Origin: an uncultured bacterium
Lineage (GTDB): Bacteria > Omnitrophota > Gorgyraeia > Gorgyraeales > Gorgyraeaceae
Length of the DNA stretch: 8,612 nucleotides
NCBI GenBank assembly: GCA_913009675.1
Contig: CAJVXD010000036.1
Location: 1 to 8,612, forward strand
Reading direction: 5' to 3'
The translations under genes and the position numbers were made by a program. Positions 6,800 through 8,612 of the stretch are shown here, piece after piece (positions within the stretch are counted from its first letter, which is position 1; each line of letters begins with the position of its first letter). The notes beneath the pieces were generated by a model. That model saw nothing but the letters and a program-made list of their open reading frames with translations, did not search any database and had not been told where the DNA came from.

Positions 6800-6865
6800 C
6801 TATCTACAGCAACCCTCTTTGCAGTGGGCTACAGGTCTTAGCATATATCTTACTGTAACATCCAT
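6800..6865 (-). CDS. Candidate 21-residue cysteine-rich peptide (or leader peptide)
   Basis: ATG at 6865 to TAG at 6800 encodes 21 residues beginning MDVTVRYMLRPVA and ending HCKEGCCR, with Cys at 15, 19 and 20 and His at 14. It is preceded by one of the best ribosome binding sites in the window (AAGGAGG, 6 nt spacer), in an 18-base context nearly identical to that of cbiM. The leader upstream is rich in hairpins and a weak terminator-like hairpin follows. I do not recognise the peptide. The His-Cys-x3-Cys-Cys end could bind a metal or form disulfides, or the ORF could be a regulatory leader peptide sensing cysteine. No modification enzyme is adjacent, so a RiPP precursor is not supported. 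It is real as a translatable ORF; expression is unproven. Confidence 0.45.
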   Translation of the reverse strand: MDVTVRYMLRPVAHCKEGCCR

Positions 6866-6869
6866 GCTA

Positions 6870-6887
6870 TACCTCCTTAAATGAGCA
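6870..6887 (-). promoter_or_regulatory. Strong ribosome binding region of the small cysteine-rich ORF
   Basis: On the minus strand, TGCTCATTTAAGGAGGTA places AAGGAGG 6 nt before the ATG at 6865. It matches the cbiM ribosome binding region (1445-1462) at 17 of 18 bases, which is longer than a Shine-Dalgarno match alone would explain. Confidence 0.65.
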
Positions 6888-7016
6888 ATTCGGTTACTAA
6901 AATCAAAATTTTCGTAACTGAATCTACCCTGGTTAGCACCTTAATGAAGGTGCAAATTTAATCCCGCCCTTTTGCCTGTCTTGATTAAATTTTATAACTT
7001 GCTAAAAGAGCGGGAT
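6888..7016 (-). ncRNA. Candidate structured RNA leader with three hairpins upstream of the small ORF
   Basis: Transcribed from the minus strand, this stretch could fold into three successive stems. First, ATCCCGC pairs with GCGGGAT (7016-7010 with 6967-6961) and is extended by a CUUUU/AAAAG helix, about 13-15 pairs with one G-U and a bulge. Second, GCACCTT-CATT-AAGGTGC (6953-6936) is a perfect 7-pair hairpin. Third, ATTC-x-GTTAC-x-AAAAT / ATTTT-x-GTAAC-x-GAAT (6923-6888) has 14 pairs and two mismatches, ending just before the ribosome binding site. The loop of the first stem (6983-6992) is also complementary over 10 bases to 6954-6963, which overlaps its 3' arm, so two exclusive folds exist. 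I do not match it to a known riboswitch class. Confidence 0.45.
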
Positions 7017-7028
7017 AAGTTCGGACAG

Positions 7029-7063
7029 ATGACTTATGAAAATCAAAAATTTCCATAAGTCAT
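7029..7063 (-). terminator. Hairpin directly after the Ogg2 gene stop
   Basis: Arms ATGACTTATG and CATAAGTCAT (perfect 10 bp) continue inward with a G-U and three A-U pairs around a short A/T-rich loop. It starts 4-5 bases after the stop of the glycosylase gene. No T-run follows, so it is either a poor intrinsic terminator or a 3'-end stabiliser. Its A/T core resembles that of the hairpin at 6888-6923. Confidence 0.45.
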
Positions 7064-7067
7064 ATCC

Positions 7068-7697
7068 TTACTTAAATATCATCCCTGTTTCCCTGGACCA
7101 AAACAGAAGGTCCATCTCTTCCATAGAGATATTCACGCGTTTAAAAAAACCCCTCATCTTATTTTCTATTTTTATGTATTCTTTTCTGCTCAAGCTATCG
7201 GGTATCCTTTTTATCACGCCATATCGCTTGAGGTTTTTCAGTATATGCCTGTCAAGTATTGCCATGCCTTTTCCGAGGCCGACGTTCCTTAAAAAATGAC
7301 TGGCTTCTTTGTATCCCAGGCCTTTGATATTTTTGACCAGCCAGTCTCTTGTCCCGAATGAGTCCTTTTCGCAAAGCCTGCTTTTTATATTCAGGCCCTT
7401 CCCGTTCCTAAAAAAATCTCTGGCCGCAACCAAATACCCTGCCTTATTGTTGGGGAAACGGACCCCTTTCAAGTATAGTCTTATATCCCTGACAGAACCC
7501 TTAAAGAGTACGCCTTTTTTCCGTAATTCCCTTATTGCTTTATCGCACACAACCGCCCTGGCCTGCGGCGTCAGGATACAAAAACACAATTCTGAAAATA
7601 TATCCCTCTCGCCCTTTCTATAAATATCTCTAAAATATCTGAGTCTTTGCCTTATTTCCTTTTTTTTACTTTTGTAATCCGCCAGGAGGCCTTTCAT
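7068..7697 (-). CDS. ogg: N-glycosylase/DNA lyase, Ogg2-type 8-oxoguanine DNA glycosylase
   Basis: A 209-residue helix-hairpin-helix DNA glycosylase/AP lyase that removes 8-oxoguanine. FSELCFCILTPQARA (34-47) is the family's N-terminal signature. The hairpin IKGLGYKEASHFLRNVG (124-140) carries the Schiff-base lysine at Lys130. AILDRHILKNL holds the activating aspartate at Asp149 (compare Lys129/Asp147 in the Methanocaldococcus enzyme). The chain ends in TGMIFK, with the C-terminal lysine that contacts 8-oxoguanine in Ogg2 structures. No iron-sulfur cysteine cluster of the Nth/MutY type is present. The start overlaps the glutaredoxin stop as ATGA, a sign of translational coupling. Ogg2 is mostly archaeal but also occurs in some anaerobic bacteria. 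Its place after rubrerythrin and glutaredoxin fits repair of oxidative damage. Confidence 0.93.
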   Translation of the reverse strand: MKGLLADYKSKKKEIRQRLRYFRDIYRKGERDIFSELCFCILTPQARAVVCDKAIRELRKKGVLFKGSVRDIRLYLKGVRFPNNKAGYLVAARDFFRNGKGLNIKSRLCEKDSFGTRDWLVKNIKGLGYKEASHFLRNVGLGKGMAILDRHILKNLKRYGVIKRIPDSLSRKEYIKIENKMRGFFKRVNISMEEMDLLFWSRETGMIFK

Positions 7698-7930
7698 ATT
7701 CCCAAGGCCTTACTTATGGCATCCTTATCAAAACCTACTATTATCTCGCCATCGATATCCAGGACAGGTACTCCCATCTGGTGTGATTTATCGATCATCT
7801 CCTTAGCGGCCGCCTGGTCTATCCCTACGTCCAGACTTTCAAACGGTATATTGTTCTTAGCCAAGAAATCCTTTGCCATAGCACAATAGGGACAAGTAGA
7901 GGTCGAATATATCTTAACGGTTTTAGCCAT
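7694..7930 (-). CDS. Glutaredoxin-like redox protein, YruB/NrdH type
   Basis: A 78-residue single-domain thioredoxin-fold protein. KTVKIYSTSTCPYC contains the CPYC active site (Cys13 and Cys16 from the chosen ATG). GVPVLDIDG supplies the cis-proline loop (VPV) and IIVGFDKDAISKALGI closes the fold with the conserved GF/D segment. It resembles the small YruB-type glutaredoxins of anaerobes, which reduce disulfides, probably with electrons from a thioredoxin-reductase-type enzyme. The ATG at 7930 overlaps the rubrerythrin stop as TGATG; a GTG at 7933 is also in frame and closer to the GGAG (6 against 9 nt), so the start is uncertain by one codon. It overlaps the Ogg2 gene by 4 nt. Confidence 0.92.
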   Translation of the reverse strand: MAKTVKIYSTSTCPYCAMAKDFLAKNNIPFESLDVGIDQAAAKEMIDKSHQMGVPVLDIDGEIIVGFDKDAISKALGI

Positions 7931-8403
7931 CACAGCCTACTCCTTAATTCATTAAGCTTTCTTAAATGCTGCTTCTCCTCTTCAAGAAGACCGTCTACTG
8001 TCTTCTGCTCTCCCGCTAAAACAAACTTTTTCATCTCTTGATAAAATAGGATAGAATCCTTTTCGAACCCAATCCCCAGATCAACGCCCTCTGAGTCGCT
8101 CTTTATCCCTTTAGCTATCCCAGAACCCTTTTCTTCTTGCGTAAAAACGTACTCCCCTGCAATAGACTTAATATAGGAAAAATATTCATTGGGATATGCC
8201 TCACTGGGTTCGTATTTCTTAACCTTTGAAAGTATGCCTTCAAATCTCTTTATATGATTCTCTTCTTCTCTGCTAAGTAGCTCAAATATCTGTCTTGCGG
8301 AATCGTTTTTTGACAACATAGCTGCACCGTTATAAAAATCCCTTCCATTCCGTTCTATCCTTATCCCCATCTCAACTATCTCGCTTGCCGAAAATATATT
8401 CAC
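7930..8403 (-). CDS. Rubrerythrin-like ferritin-family di-iron protein (no rubredoxin domain)
   Basis: A four-helix-bundle di-iron protein of 157 residues from the GTG at 8403. Its start, (M)[23 protein letters not shown], is the usual family N-terminus. Likely iron ligands are Glu17, the Glu47-x-x-His50 pair (REEENH), Glu114 (FEKDSILFY) and the Glu143-x-x-His146 pair (EEEKQH). There is no C-terminal rubredoxin Cys4 domain, so it is a short rubrerythrin/ferritin-like protein, probably for peroxide reduction or iron handling. The frame continues to an ATG at 8475, but those 24 extra codons lie opposite a histidine ammonia-lyase fragment and do not look native, so I reject that start. The native start codon and ribosome binding site may have been lost at the junction. 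It is first in a coupled operon with glutaredoxin and Ogg2. Confidence 0.88.
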   Translation of the reverse strand: MNIFSASEIVEMGIRIERNGRDFYNGAAMLSKNDSARQIFELLSREEENHIKRFEGILSKVKKYEPSEAYPNEYFSYIKSIAGEYVFTQEEKGSGIAKGIKSDSEGVDLGIGFEKDSILFYQEMKKFVLAGEQKTVDGLLEEEKQHLRKLNELRSRL

Positions 8404-8554
8404 CAATGAGATCAACGGCGTTTCGGACAATCCGAATATTTTTCCTGATGAAGACAAGATTATTTCGGCAGGCAATTTTCACGGGCAGCCCCTGGCATAC
8501 GCGCTCGACTTCCTGTGTATAGGTATTGCTGAATTAGGCAATATATCCGAGCGA
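8402..8554 (+). CDS. hutH: Internal fragment of histidine ammonia-lyase (both ends missing), probably chimeric
   Basis: The plus strand encodes 51 codons without a start or stop that read [18 protein letters not shown], then [18 protein letters not shown], then [12 protein letters not shown]. These match the central region of HutH, which in B. subtilis has the same order of SDNP/TDNP, GNFHGQP, ALDFL and ISERR blocks. The enzyme deaminates histidine to urocanate. A full gene has about 500 codons, and roughly 270 codons upstream are absent because the frame runs straight into the start of the rubrerythrin gene on the opposite strand. On its 3' side the next bases are sequencing adapter. The fragment resembles Bacteroidetes-type HutH by eye. 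It is best explained as a chimeric read or mis-joined contig tip; a true genomic relic cannot be fully excluded. Confidence 0.85.
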
Positions 8555-8556
8555 AG

Positions 8557-8612
8557 AGATCGGAAGAGCACACGTCTGAACTCCAGTCACACTGATATAT
8601 CTCGTATGCCGT
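8557..8612 (+). other. Illumina TruSeq adapter read-through with index (assembly contamination)
   Basis: AGATCGGAAGAGCACACGTC at 8557 continues exactly as the TruSeq index adapter to CTCCAGTCAC (8590). It is followed by an 8-base index segment ACTGATAT (8591-8598, which I recall as TruSeq index 25) and ATCTCGTATGCCGT (8599-8612). This is synthetic sequence, not genome, and shows that the contig tip comes from an untrimmed short-insert read. Confidence 0.98.

Noticed and set aside
6800..6865. Small ORF as a RiPP precursor such as a SCIFF or mycofactocin-type peptide
   Set aside because: The cysteine pattern and length do not match those families and no radical SAM or other maturation gene is adjacent.
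6893..6918. GTTAC-N16-GTAAC as a second NikR operator before the small ORF
   Set aside because: The spacer is 16 rather than the 13 seen at 3340-3366, the outer GT/AC bases are missing, and the repeat is explained by a longer hairpin.
8404..8475. Upstream ATG at 8475 for the rubrerythrin-like gene
   Set aside because: The added 24 residues are antisense to a clear HutH coding stretch and do not match the family N-terminus, which begins at the [10 protein letters not shown] segment.

Overview
The window looks like a contig end from an uncultured, probably anaerobic Gram-negative bacterium of moderate-to-low GC. The Gram-negative reading rests on an outer-membrane porin with a signal peptide and a C-terminal aromatic residue. 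The bacterial reading rests on sigma70-type promoters and Shine-Dalgarno sites. The mix of an archaeal-type Ogg2 glycosylase, a rubredoxin-less rubrerythrin, NikR and a very large glycoside phosphorylase would fit a candidate phylum such as Omnitrophota, but that placement is inference. Every recognised native gene is on the minus strand, so the biological reading order runs from high to low coordinates.

Layout in transcription order. (1) 8403-7068: a tightly coupled three-gene operon, ferritin-like/rubrerythrin protein - YruB-type glutaredoxin - Ogg2 8-oxoguanine glycosylase. The genes overlap as TGATG and ATGA, which suggests an oxidative-damage defence unit. (2) 7067-6670: about 400 bases without a conventional gene but full of inverted repeats. 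It holds a 3' hairpin of the glycosylase gene, a structured leader of about 150 bases, a strong Shine-Dalgarno site followed by a 21-codon cysteine-rich ORF, a weak terminator-like hairpin, a perfect 17-bp-arm palindrome, and a promoter. (3) 6669-3397: a 1090-residue inverting glycoside phosphorylase of the GH94/GH149/GH161 type, apparently read from a leaderless or nearly leaderless mRNA. (4) 3384-1: a nickel-uptake operon. It starts with a consensus TTGACA/TATAAT promoter overlapped by a NikR-type operator, followed by nikR, an OprB-like outer-membrane porin, NikM/CbiM, a PDGLE-domain NikN/CbiN-like protein, and an EcfT/CbiQ protein cut by the window edge. The ATPase (CbiO/NikO) probably lies just beyond base 1. 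Together these suggest a regulated path for nickel across both membranes.

The right-hand end is not normal genome. Bases 8557-8612 are Illumina TruSeq adapter with an index. Just before it, roughly 8402-8556 on the plus strand encodes an internal piece of histidine ammonia-lyase (HutH) that abuts the start of the rubrerythrin gene. This is best read as a chimeric or untrimmed read end. The native upstream region of the rubrerythrin operon is therefore not available here.
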